From: Symbiodinium natans
Taxonomy: Eukaryota; Sar; Dinophyceae; Suessiales; Symbiodiniaceae
DNA length: 60,000 nucleotides
Direction of reading: 5' to 3'
Assembly: GCA_905221605.1 (NCBI GenBank)
Contig: CAJNDS010000024.1
Span: 126,001-186,000 of the forward strand
The notes below the pieces were generated by a model. That model did no database searches. It saw only the letters and a program-made list of their open reading frames with translations, and was not told the origin of the DNA. Both the position numbers and the translations under genes were made by a program. Positions 12,361-21,984 of this stretch are shown here, piece by piece (the first letter of the stretch is position 1; every line of letters starts with the position of its first letter).

Positions 12361-12701
12361 CACGAATTAGGCAATTTGACCCCCATTGTGCATCACGAAT
12401 TAGGCAATTTGATCCATTTTGGCCCCTCTGACCCCCCCATTGTTCAGCACGAATTAGGCAATTTGATTCATTTTGGCTCTGACCCCTTTGACCCCCCATT
12501 GTTCAGCACGAATTAGGCAAATTTGATCCATTTTGGCCCCTCGGGCCCCTTTGACCCAGCACGATTAGGCAATTTGATCCATTTTGGCCCCTCTGACCCC
12601 TTTGACCCCCCATTTGATCCATTTTGGCCTACCCCCCATTGTTCAGCACGAATTAGGCAATTTGATTCATTGTGGCACCCTTGACCCCCCCATTGTTCAG
12701 C
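12361..12701. repeat. Satellite, 6 units built on CACGAATTAGGCAATTTGA
   Basis: Six units start at 12361, 12394, 12448, 12507, 12560 and 12647. Each begins with CACGAATTAGGCAATTTGA (one copy CACGATTAGG) and usually continues with CCATTTTGG, CCCCTCTGACC and CCCCATTGTTCAG. Unit length varies from 33 to 87 bp through internal deletions or duplications. It sits between telomere-type arrays. Confidence 0.9.
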
Positions 12702-12950
12702 ACCCTGCGGCTCAGCAGAGCCACGAAGCCAGCAGGACTCAGGACTCGGGGTTCCTGGATGTAATAACTTGAGGTCTGTATGATTGTTTAGCCTTTTGGT
12801 GCGTCTGAAAAGAGATTAAAAAACTTTTTATTTTCGTAATGTTATTTGATTTCTATTTTCGTAATCTTATGGGATTCTTTGGGCGGGTGAATTCTTTTTC
12901 CGTTGCCTACACACACTGCTGGCCTGGTAAATGCTCGAACTTGAGATGCT

Positions 12951-13047
12951 GAACCCTAAGCCCTAAGCCCCAAGCCCTAAACCCTAAACCCTAAACCCTA
13001 AACCCTAAATCCTAAACCCTAAACCCTAAACCCCAAATCCCAAATTC
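12951..13047 (-). repeat. CCCTAAA array
   Basis: About thirteen heptamers, some with GCCCTAAG or CCCCAAA changes. Confidence 0.9.
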
Positions 13048-13049
13048 CC

Positions 13050-13756
13050 TGCGCAGAGAACCGGGCTTTCAGATGCTTTCGGCTCTGATTTCAGGCCTGG
13101 GCGGCCTGTGGCGGTGTGGAAGCTGGGCTCCAAGTCGCCCTGTTTCGGGTTTAGGGCAGGGTTTCGGGTTTAGGGCGTCTCGCCGCGCTGCGGCAGTAAG
13201 TAACATGTGGAAATGGCCCCCCTACACACCCAGGGGGTGTGGGGGGGGCCGGGCGGCATGTCACGCCAAGGCATCTGTTTTCAAAGCAATGCAACAATTT
13301 TCATTGGTGCTGGCTTCTTTCTCCCCACCCGCAGTGACCGCTCACAGGCCACCACCCAAACCATTGCCCTTTAGGGTTTAGGGCTGTCGCCCTCAATTCC
13401 CACCCTTGTCTTTCAAGGGTGTGGTGGGGAGGGTCAGCGGCAGAAGGATGAGCCGCCAAGGGGCCACCAGGGCGGTCAAGGGGGGCCAGGCCTTGGGCGG
13501 TGCAAATTTGGTGCTCTGCACCAGATTTCAGGATTTTGTTTGGGGTATTCGGGCAACTATCGAAGTAGTCTTGTGGCTGGGTGGCCTAGAGCTGGCCATG
13601 AGCGAGGCGAGCCCTAGGGGCTCTTTATTCGACCACTCTCCAATGGCTCCACCCATTGTCCATCTAGTGAGGGTGCCCATCGCTGCGGGATATCTTCTGG
13701 GTCCAGGCACCCTGGAAAAGGGTGGGTGCGGCCTAAGCAGGCCGGGTGGGATTTCG
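13050..13756. other. Between telomere-type arrays, no supported gene
   Basis: Contains isolated TTTAGGG units near 13147-13170 and 13369-13386. Open frames here include the repeat itself and carry no family motif. Confidence 0.4.
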
Positions 13757-13808
13757 GATTTCGGGTTTAGGGTTTAGGGTTTAGGGTTGAGGGTTTAGGG
13801 TTTAGGGT
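13757..13808 (+). repeat. TTTAGGG array
   Basis: About six heptamers, one of them TTGAGGG. Confidence 0.9.
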
Positions 13809-14021
13809 AGACTTTAAGCAAAAGCCCAAGTGACAGCGATGGGATGACGGGGTTACTGGCGTGGAGCTCAACTAAGCTCCTTTATCCTTTTGCCCACAAG
13901 AACTATTTGCAATGTTCTTTAAAACGTATTTTGGTACGAAAACTCTAGCAGACATCCAGGAGAATCACCCCGCAAACCGTTTCCGAGCCAGTGGCTCTGA
14001 GTGGCTTCAGCCCTACACCCT

Positions 14022-14212
14022 GCGCCCCAAACCCTAAACCCTAAACCCTAAACCCTAAACCCTAAACCCTAAACCCTAAACCCTAAACCCTAAACCCTAA
14101 ACCCTAAACCCTTAACCCTAAACCCTAAACCCTAAACCCTAAACCCGAAACCCTAAACCCTAAACCCTAAACCCTAAACCCTAAGCCCTAAACCCTAAAC
14201 CCTAAACCCTAA
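14022..14212 (-). repeat. Long CCCTAAA array
   Basis: About 26 nearly perfect CCCTAAA heptamers, the longest telomere-type array in the window. It ends 18 bp before a coding-type exon. Confidence 0.95.
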
Positions 14213-14230
14213 ATTGTAAAGAGTGCTAAG

Positions 14231-14880
14231 GCCTGGGAGCAGGCCAAGGTTCTCCTGTCCGAGTTCATGAAAGTGGCAGCGGGGCCCCAAGTGTTTCAGA
14301 AAGGGGAATGGTTGTTGGTACCAGGGTTTAGGGTTTAGGGTTGCAAGGGTGTAGGGTTTAGGGTGTAGGGTTCAGGGTTTAGGGTTAGGGGTGTCTCGTA
14401 AATTTAGGGCTCAGGGACGTTGAGTTGGGACGTTTAGGGACATCCAGGGCCATTTTCTCCCGGACGTTTAGGTACGATTAGGTTTTTGGAGTTAGGGACT
14501 TTACATGACTGCTGGTAGGAGTCTTTCCTACAGCTTGGAGGTTTCGGTGGGTTTCCGAGTTGTGCCTCCTCCTTCCTCAGCCGGACCACTAGTCACTGTT
14601 TAGATGTTCTTCAGTGGCACCTGAGCAAAAATCCAACCCTTGGCTATTCTTCGGAAGTCCCAGGAAGCCTCCAAGGAGGATGGGAAGGACGACAAGGATG
14701 CTAAACAGGAGGTGCAAGCGTCGAAGCCTCGTTTTCTGCATCCGTGGGTCCGGCCCTTATGGTAACCTTGTACGACGTCGTAGTTTTTTTCCAGGCCGCA
14801 TCAAGTCGTCCAGAAGAAGCTGGCAATTGCCTTGGCAGTTATGGAACCCGACAAAGCGCTGCCGCCCTGGTTTACTGTGA
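14231..14880 (+). CDS. Exons of an unrecognised gene next to telomere-type repeats
   Basis: Three coding-type exons. First, about 14231-14317 (AWEQAKVLLSEFMKVAAGPQ, then FQKGEWLL), ending at a GT donor. Second, about 14664-14761 (EASKEDGKDDKDAKQEVQAS, then KPRFLHPWVRPL). Third, 14795-14880 (PHQVVQKKLAIALAVMEPDK, then ALPPWFTVT), ending at a GT-rich donor. The second and third join exactly in frame (PLW|PHQ) over a 33-nt GT-AG intron at 14762-14794, which is extremely short. A TTTAGGG array (14324-14395) lies between the first and second. The protein family is unknown, and further 3' exons were not found before the low-complexity tract at 15.1 kb. Confidence 0.5.
14324..14395 (+). repeat. TTTAGGG array inside a probable intron
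   Basis: Degenerate heptamers, with GGGTGTAGGG variants, directly follow a GT donor of the exon ending at 14317. Confidence 0.8.
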
Positions 14881-15116
14881 CGGGTGTGTGTGAGTGTGTG
14901 TGTGTGTTGTTTTGTTTTTTTTTTGTGCGCGTGTGTGAATGTATATGCGCGACGTTAGTCCATGGGCGCAGGGAGTCACTCCCGTTTGATTTTCGGCACG
15001 TCTTCGGTCCACCGTTTGGTGGTGCATTTGGCGGGACGGGAGTGCTCTGCAAATCATGGCGGGCATACCGAGGTCTACTGTCTCCCCCTCAGTTGCGAGG
15101 GCTGCAATGAGCCCAA

Positions 15117-15142
15117 ACGAATGAAGCACAAGCACAAGCACA

Positions 15143-15177
<35 letters not shown>

Positions 15178-15790
15178 AAGCACCATCACAAGCACAAGCA
15201 CACGCACACGCACACGCACAAGCACAAGCACAAGCACAAGCACAGGCACAAGCACAAGCAGCTCGAGAACAAACACCAGCATCGTCAGAAACCAAAACCA
15301 GCCGGACCAGCGCCAGCAGCGAAACCAACGCAAGTAGCAACCCACCAGCACTACGAAACAGCTTGAGCACAAACAGTACAAGCGCGGACAAAGCACCAGC
15401 AGTTTGGCACCATCAGCTCCAGCAACAGCAGCAGCAGCTTTAGACCTTCCTCACGAATGGATCCAGCACAATAAGTCCATTCGCAAGCAAATGTAGCACA
15501 AGCGGCTCGAGCGCCACAGGCCCAAACACAATCAGCTCGGCCAACGAGCTCAGACGCAACGAGTACAAGCACAAGTAGTAGCGAGAGCACGCGCCAGTGC
15601 GATCAGCTCCAGCGCCATGAGCTCAAGCGCAAAAAGTATACGAACGAGCAGCTCGAGCACAGCCCAGAGCTCAGTCAGCTCAAGCACAATGAAAACATGA
15701 CCCACACACACATAAGCAAGACTAGCACAACAAGCACGAACCACAGCAAGTGCATCTAACTCCAGCACAGCTAGAGCAGGCACAACCAAC
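15117..15790. repeat. Low-complexity AGCACAAG/AGCACGAG tract decaying into AGC-rich sequence
   Basis: From 15121 to 15265 the sequence is a hexamer-type repeat alternating CACAAG, CACGAG, CACACG and CACAGG, with an open His/Lys/Glu frame. From about 15360 to 15790 the same AGC-ACA theme persists in degenerate form. I treat it as repeat sequence and not as a histidine-rich gene. Confidence 0.75.
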
Positions 15791-16839
15791 CCCACAAGCA
15801 TCAGTAGAAGGTGCGTGGCTGCCTGTCAAGTGCGTTGTGTCTTCTTCGGTGGTAGCACAGATGCTTGCGGATATGAAGCTCATCGGGACAGGTGTTGGCC
15901 CGGGATGTGGGCATGTTTGCAGTTTCGCGTTTGTCTAGTTGCTTCTCTTGATTTGTATTGTTTGCAGGGGAAGGCAGGGCACAAAAAAGCCAGAAACCCA
16001 CCCCCCCTTCAAAATTCATTGATTTTAAATTCAAACATCAGCACAAGCCCCGGTGCTGTTGCCAGCAATCAGATGGTGGGTCTTCTTTTTTCCAAGGTTT
16101 GATGATTCGAAGCCGTTTGGTTCTCTGTGCTTGAGCGTAAACGGCAATTCATTACACACTCCAGCTCGGAAGCTTCTGAGTATTCCTGAGTGCTGTGGCC
16201 TCAAAGCGCGTCTCAGCTGCCAGGTGAGTGGATCCATTGCCGGGCCCTCTCCTATCTTACTATCTTGCTGTTGGCCATCTTCTGGCATGCTTGCTCTGCC
16301 CCCCGCGACCCAGTCAAGCATCTACGTCGGGTGGATTGGTGTGATCGGAGTGCTAAGACTTCAATTCGTCTCAACCCCAGAGCTGAGAAGCCGTATCATC
16401 AGCACAACCGGGCTCGACTTTCACTCGTGGTTGCGTGTGGCCGAGAGGCGCGCACTGTGACGCTCGGCGAGGCACCTGCCTGTCATCTGCCATGTTACAG
16501 CTGCAACAAATAGGACACTCTGCTGCTTCGACCGAGGTTATTGGTTCCAAAGTGTACAAGCCAGTTAGCAAAGTGGAGCCCTTGATAGAGTCCGTGGTCG
16601 CCGAGGAGCTTTCTGCTCTGGCTATTTGAGAATCGGGTTAGGGATGTTAGGGTGCGTGGAAGAAATATGGAAGAAACATGGAAGAAACATGGAAGCACAT
16701 GCGAGCCGTGGCACGTGGACCCAAGGAGTATCAGAAGTGGGTGCCGACAATCACACGCTGGACTTGCAAGCTCCTGGCGATCAGCCTCGCATGGCCTGGC
16801 ACCCGAGTCTGCAGAGCATGCTGAGGGCTCTCAGTTCCC
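15791..16839. other. No supported gene
   Basis: Short open frames only. A small tandem repeat of ATGGAAGAAAC occurs near 16665-16692. Confidence 0.4.
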
Positions 16840-16952
16840 CTAAACCCTAAACCCTAAACCCTAAACCCTAAACCCTAAACCCTAAACCCTAAACCCTAAA
16901 CCCTAAACCCTAAACCCTAAACCCTAAACCCTAAACCCTAAACCCTAAACCC
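16840..16952 (-). repeat. CCCTAAA array
   Basis: About 16 nearly perfect CCCTAAA heptamers. Confidence 0.95.
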
Positions 16953-17960
16953 TTCCGTAGATTGTACTGACCAATGAGGTGGATCCAGCGAGTCATCTCC
17001 GCAGTACACTCGGCCATCCGTGGCGGCATGATCTTTGCAGAGTACCTGGCCCGCCCATGCGTTTTGCCTTGGAAATGGATGCTCAAGGAAGGTTCGCTGT
17101 CTTGGTGCAGGTGGATTTCCTGCATGAGAAGGGCTACCTTCAAACAGAGCACAAGGAGACTTACATTGATGAGGCTGGTCGCGGTTTTGGCCATGCGTAG
17201 TGACGTGCAGAGAGGAACAGGAACTTGCTGGAAGGCGATCGGTTGGTCGATCGCGGTTTTGGGCTTCCTGACGCAGCTTGCTTTGGGGCAGGGGCCGTAG
17301 ATTTGCAAGCACCATCCACCACCCCAACGCGGGAGAAAACGCCGATAGAATCCAAAGAGAAGTCCCCTGCGGCTCTTTGAGGGGTTTGCCCTGAGGTTTC
17401 AGCTTCCCTTTCTGCTAAACCTGTTCTTGCTGCCTGTCCAGTTTCTGGAAGCCTTTATCGCTGGCCACCCAGGACACTGAAGACATTGTGGCTAGGTGTC
17501 CCTGCCAGATGTGTTGCCCTCACCAAGGTGTGGAGCGTCAGTGCGTGAGGGAGACCTGCTGCTTGTACAGGTCACGGACACTTCTTGTTTTCCATCCGTG
17601 ATTTACAGGGACAGGCAGGCGGCAGAGCTCGTGCAATTACCACGTGTTTCGAAAATCTGCAGGGAGGTGATGTTCTGCTTTCTCAAGCTAGGCGCTGCTG
17701 CATGTTGTGCTTCGCTGTCAGAAGCAGGTTTTCGCTTCTTGAACCGTGGAAAACTTTGGAAAACCACAGCACCATCAAACCTGAGACTTCACAGAGCTAG
17801 CTAGCACTTTGCGTCGGGGTATTGCTTCAGCCACTCGTTCCACGGCCATGGGGAGTGGCGCTGGAAAGCAAACGAAGTATGAGGCCCCATGGCCGTGAGC
17901 TACGTTGGACTCTGTTTGGATGCTTTCGTGTGGTCGTCATGCGTCGTCATATTTTTCATA
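16953..17960. other. Possible isolated exons, no gene called
   Basis: One + frame near 17058-17198 reads MRFALEMDAQGRFAVLVQVD and then HEKGYLQTEHKETYIDEAG, which looks coding. A second near 17545-17580 contains VREGDLLLVQ. Neither joins to a neighbour with confidence, and an opposite-strand frame overlaps the first. Confidence 0.25.
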
Positions 17961-17979
17961 TCTCACTGGCAGATGGCAG

Positions 17980-18095
17980 GACAAGACCGAATCCAAGACC
18001 GTCGTAGTGGAGCCGAAATCGCAGAAAGACAAAGAAAACCCGCCACCAAAGTTTGTGCGGACGCTTTCTCCGATGCCGCCAGAGGCCTTCAGTCT
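17980..18095 (+). CDS. Lysine/proline-rich exon upstream of glucokinase
   Basis: The exon opens after a CAG and reads DKTESKTVVVEPKSQKDKEN, then PPPKFVRTLSPMPPEAF, before a GT. It could be an N-terminal extension of the glucokinase or the last exon of another gene. Its phase does not fit directly onto the glucokinase exon at 18150, which can start on its own ATG. Confidence 0.4.
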
Positions 18096-18152
18096 GTGTA
18101 AAGGCATCAAGACGTACACCCTGCTGCCTACTGTTAATATGCTGCCCAGCCT

Positions 18153-21057
18153 ATGCTCCTTTGCGCGGACGTCGGGGGCACGAACACTCGTCTCCATTTG
18201 TTCCGAGTGCCGGACAGCTCTGAGCCTGCATTTGCCCGGTGGTTTTGCTCAAGAGCGAATGCCTGAGAGGAAACCTACACGGCGATGGTGCCACCAGAGT
18301 GCATGGTCTACCACGTTTGCCTCTCAGTGCCATCTTACCGGTACAGTGGCGCACTTGACTGCCGTCCCCTCACGTGCCAACACACGGCAACACTTCAAAA
18401 GCGTGAGCTGTAAGCAGTGACCCACACAGCATGAAGATATGCCTCGCGAAAGATCTTATATGAGAATGCGACAGTTAGTTCTTTCCACTAAAGTTCTTAC
18501 GTAACCCAGGCCGTCCCGCATTGCCAGCACTCAGTTTCGTGCTAGAAGGCACTGATTCCTTAGGCTTCGGGCCCAGAATGGGGTTGAGGTCGCGGAGGGT
18601 TCAGCACCCTCAAGCCCTAAAATCCAGCTCAAGGTCTCGCTCGCAGCTAAAGCACATTCGTCCAGAGTTACAAGTATCGGCGCGCCGGCAAAAGAGCCCT
18701 CAGGGCTGGACATTTTGCGGTCAAGGTAGCCATTCCAAGGTCGGCGCTCATTTGAGGCATTTGCTGGCCCAGTGTGACGTAAACAAGATTCCCTAGGTAG
18801 GACATCCAGGCCCAGTTCCGTGCATGGGTGGAAGTTTGGGATGCAAGTGGCAGCTGGAGGATGCTGGAGGCGAGGCCAGAAGTGGTCTTTGAATGACGGT
18901 TGGGAGACGAACAGAGGAACCTTCGCCGCGATGGGTCCGCGAAAGCTCCGCGAAAGTTATCTCCTTTTTTCCGCGAAAAGGTTGTTTCGGGATGAAGGAA
19001 TTTAGATCAGCGATCGCATGCAACCTCATGTGATCATGGTGATCTGCCTTGTTTTGACCGACGTAATCGCCCAGGCCAAGTACTCCAACGTCCAATACGA
19101 TTCCTTCACCGAGGCATGCCGAGGGCCTGCAAATGCTGTCCCTGTACGGTCCTGGTACTTGCCTGCGAGACTTGCGATTCACCAGGTTGCACAAGACTTT
19201 CTGAAGAAAGCTGCCCTCAGCACAAAAGTCGGGCTTGGAATGCGCGATTCTCACAGCATGTGCGGGGTGGGCATGGGGTCAGCATGGACCCACAAGGCCT
19301 GCGCCCTACCTCGGATGCTTCGCTGTGGCCGGTGTCGTTGTGGACAACAAGTGGGAGCCTCGTGAGTTCAGGTGAATTCGCCCAGAAAAGTGGAGCTCCG
19401 TGAGTTGAGTGGGCATGTCATGAAATTTAAATGGCTGGCAGGTGCAACCTGGTGAATCTCGGGTGGAGGATGGATGGAAATCACATCGCTGAGGTGCCAA
19501 GGGAGTCTGTATATGTCTGTATGGTCACATGATGGCTGCTTGTGAGTTCAATGCTTCCCTTCCCGTCTCAGGAACTTGGGATGAGGGAGGTGTACCTTAT
19601 GAACGATTTTGAAGCTCAGGGGTATGGCATCCTCACCTTGGACACCAAGACGGAATGTGATGTACTGCAGGAGGGGTCTCTAAGGTGCTAGGCTTGAGAG
19701 GGGATGTGGGAGTGGATGCGCAGCCCCGTGAGGATTCACCAGTTGTTCCTGGTGCGCCGATCGCCCTTCTTGGTGCAGGTAGAGCCCATAGTCGTGGTGG
19801 ATGTGTATGCCGCAAGGGACCTCCTTGAAAGCCTTTGTAACTTTGTTAATTTGCTTCAATTCCAGGAACTGGCCTGGGCGAGGCCTTCATGACCACCGGC
19901 GAGAACGGCGACTATGAGGCTCTGCTTTTCGCGCTGCTTTCGCTCCGGTTTTCGCCCTGCCCTTCATATTTGCACCATGAGTGTATACCAAATGCCCTCG
20001 AGAATTGCTCTCAGGTTTGGCCCTCCGAGGGTGGCCACAAGGCAAAATGGCCGGAGGCCTGGCCCGGTTGCACGGAACAGTCGCGACCTGGCAGGAGTTC
20101 GCACCTCGGCAAGAAGGGAGCACCAATCTTCAGACCGAGATGATGCAGTGACCCACATATTTGGTTGTAACTTCCGAAGCTGTTGCATGCCGTCACATCC
20201 TGGGAAGGGCAGGGGCTGGAAAGACGCTGGAAATCGTCGTGTGAGCAGGTATCTGCAGATTCGCTTCAGTGCGAAGTCACGAATTAGTGTGGAGCGCATC
20301 GTCAGTGGGAGAGGACGGCCCTATTTTACCTGACACGAGTGGTGTACTGGCTTGGTGTTCTTGCTTGGCGAGAACTAATCTGATGCAAGGCATTGCCAAC
20401 ATCTACCAGTTCATGGCTTGGAAGTTTCCTGACAAGCTCAAGAAGGTTGTTGCGTCTCGCTTTGTATGCAAGGGCGGTTCCATCGCTTCACGTCCTGCAG
20501 GAAGTGCACTCGAGGTTCGTAAAGAACGGGCGTGGCCCTCAGTACGAGCCAACAACTTGTGGGGTTTGGCGGCTTCAGCGCTCAGAGGCAAGATCCTGCG
20601 GTCATCGTTGAGGCTCCCTGCATCTGTGTCATCCAACGTGCCCTATGTCTTGAGATGCGAGCATGCGAAGACACTAAGAAATACCTCCAAAGAGCTGCAC
20701 AAAGAGGCAGCCCGCTCGGGAGAGAGCGAGCTGAGCCTGAAGACCATGGACCTCTTCGTCGGGGCCTATGGTGCCGAGGCAAGCTGCAATGCAAGGGCAC
20801 AAGATACCTCGTCCTTGTCTTCTCATGCTGCGCCAGTGCACCATGCAGAGACTGTCAGTGTGTGTGGAGGCCGGGGTCATGGCCCTCAAGTTCATGCCAT
20901 TCGGCGGCCTCTACGTCCTACACCTACAACTGCCTGCGCCCCCTCGGTCAGTCTGCCGGCTGCCTGCGCGGAGGTGACCGGCGGCGTTTCAGCCAAGACC
21001 CGTGGGAGACTCGTGTTGCTTGCCCTGGGCACTGAGCAAGTTCCCCAAATCTTCTAA
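18153..21057 (+). CDS. Glucokinase, bacterial type (ATP-dependent), about 17 exons
   Basis: Phosphorylates glucose to glucose-6-phosphate in the cytosol (PF02685 family). Inferred exons: 18153-18233, 19075-19113, 19186-19232, 19297-19371, 19442-19502, 19572-19670, 19733-19778, 19866-19918, 20015-20041, 20095-20147, 20249-20313, 20390-20445, 20501-20534, 20593-20612, 20662-20778, 20870-20914, 20974-21057. Family signatures occur in order: phosphate loop DVGGTNTRL, catalytic MNDF, GAGTGLG, SEGGH, SVERIVSGRG, MDLFVGAYGAEAG and PFGGLYVTGGVSAK. Introns are mostly 49-101 nt and mix GT, GC and GA donors. The first intron (18234-19074) and the join near 20535-20592 are uncertain. The joined product is about 330 residues, but only ~25 follow TGGV where the family usually has ~60, so the C-terminus may be shortened or a last exon missed. 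An ATG just after a CAG acceptor gives the proposed start. Confidence 0.85.
18577..18725 (+). CDS. Coding-type exon inside the first glucokinase intron
   Basis: After GCCCAG the frame reads NGVEVAEGSAPSSPKIQLKV, then SLAAKAHSSRVTSIGAPAKE, and meets AG|GTAGCC. Composition is clearly coding-like. Its exit phase does not match the next glucokinase exon, so it is either an unplaced insert exon joined through another small exon, or unrelated. No family is recognised. Confidence 0.4.
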
Positions 21058-21315
21058 AAGTCCTCTCAAGGCGCAGTACTCGAACTTGAAAACACATCAC
21101 TCGGGCTCAGGTGATTTCATCGTTGGCGAGAAGGGCACCCCGCTACTCGGATTCAGTGGTCTCCAGTTTGGGTTTTCCCTTTTCGCGTTCGGCGAGTTCT
21201 TTACTTACAGAGATGTTCCCTCTGGGCAAACAGTCCTTTTTAGGGATTATGATAGGGGGTACTGTAATCGGGGAACATCCCAACTTATAGGATTTTTCGA
21301 TTTTTAGGGTTCCAG

Positions 21316-21984
21316 CTTGGGTTCGGCCGGTCCACACTAACAGTCAAATAACGTTGTGGCCTTATAACACACAGGCCAAAAATAGCACCAGGAATCCCAG
21401 TCAATTTTAGCATTTACCGGGTGCTTATTTTTGTGGGTCTGCTGGTGGTGACTGTTAGTCACATAGCAGCAGAAATAGCACCAGAAATAGCACAAACAAT
21501 AGCACAAAAAATAGCACCAGAAATAGCGCCAGGAATAGCACAAAAAGTAGCACCAGAAATAGCACAAACAATAGCACCAGAAATAGCACCAGGAATCCCA
21601 GTCAATTTTATCAGCTTAGCATTTACCGGGTGCTGTTTTTTGTGGATCTGCTGATGGTGATTGTTAGTCACATAGCACCGGCAACAGCACCAGAAATAGC
21701 ACCAGAAATAGCACAAACAATAGCACAAAAAATAGCACCAGAAATAGCACAAACAATAGCACAAAAAATAGCACCAGAAATAGCACAAACAATAGCACAA
21801 AAAATAGCACCAGAAATAGCACCAGGAATAGCACAAACAAATGCACCAGAAATAGCACCAGAAATAGCACCAGGAATAGCACCAGGAATAGCAGGAATCT
21901 CAGTCAATTTTTTGGCATTTACCGGGTGCTTTTATTTGTGGGTCTGCTGGTGGTGACTGTTAGTGTGGACCGGCCGAACCCAAG
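21316..21984. mobile_element. Non-autonomous TIR element (MITE-like) carrying a minisatellite
   Basis: Perfect 31-bp terminal inverted repeats at 21316-21346 and 21954-21984 (outer end CTTGGGTTCGGCCGGTCCAC) are flanked by a direct repeat TTCCAG at 21310-21315 and 21985-21990, as expected of a 6-bp target duplication. Inside are three copies of a ~65-80-bp module (about 21396-21467, 21596-21676, 21895-21963) containing CATTTACCGGGTGCT, GGTCTGCTG and GACTGTTAGT. Two blocks of a 12-bp minisatellite (ATAGCACCAGAA and variants) separate them. No transposase is present. The element lies about 260 bp 3' of glucokinase. I cannot name its superfamily. Confidence 0.85.

Noticed and set aside
15121-15366. 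His/Lys/Glu-rich protein
   Set aside because: A pure hexamer-repeat translation with no splice or family support.
21664-21907. Minus-strand hydrophobic repeats (FLVLFLVLF, SGAIFCAI)
   Set aside because: Translations of the 12-bp minisatellite in the TIR element.
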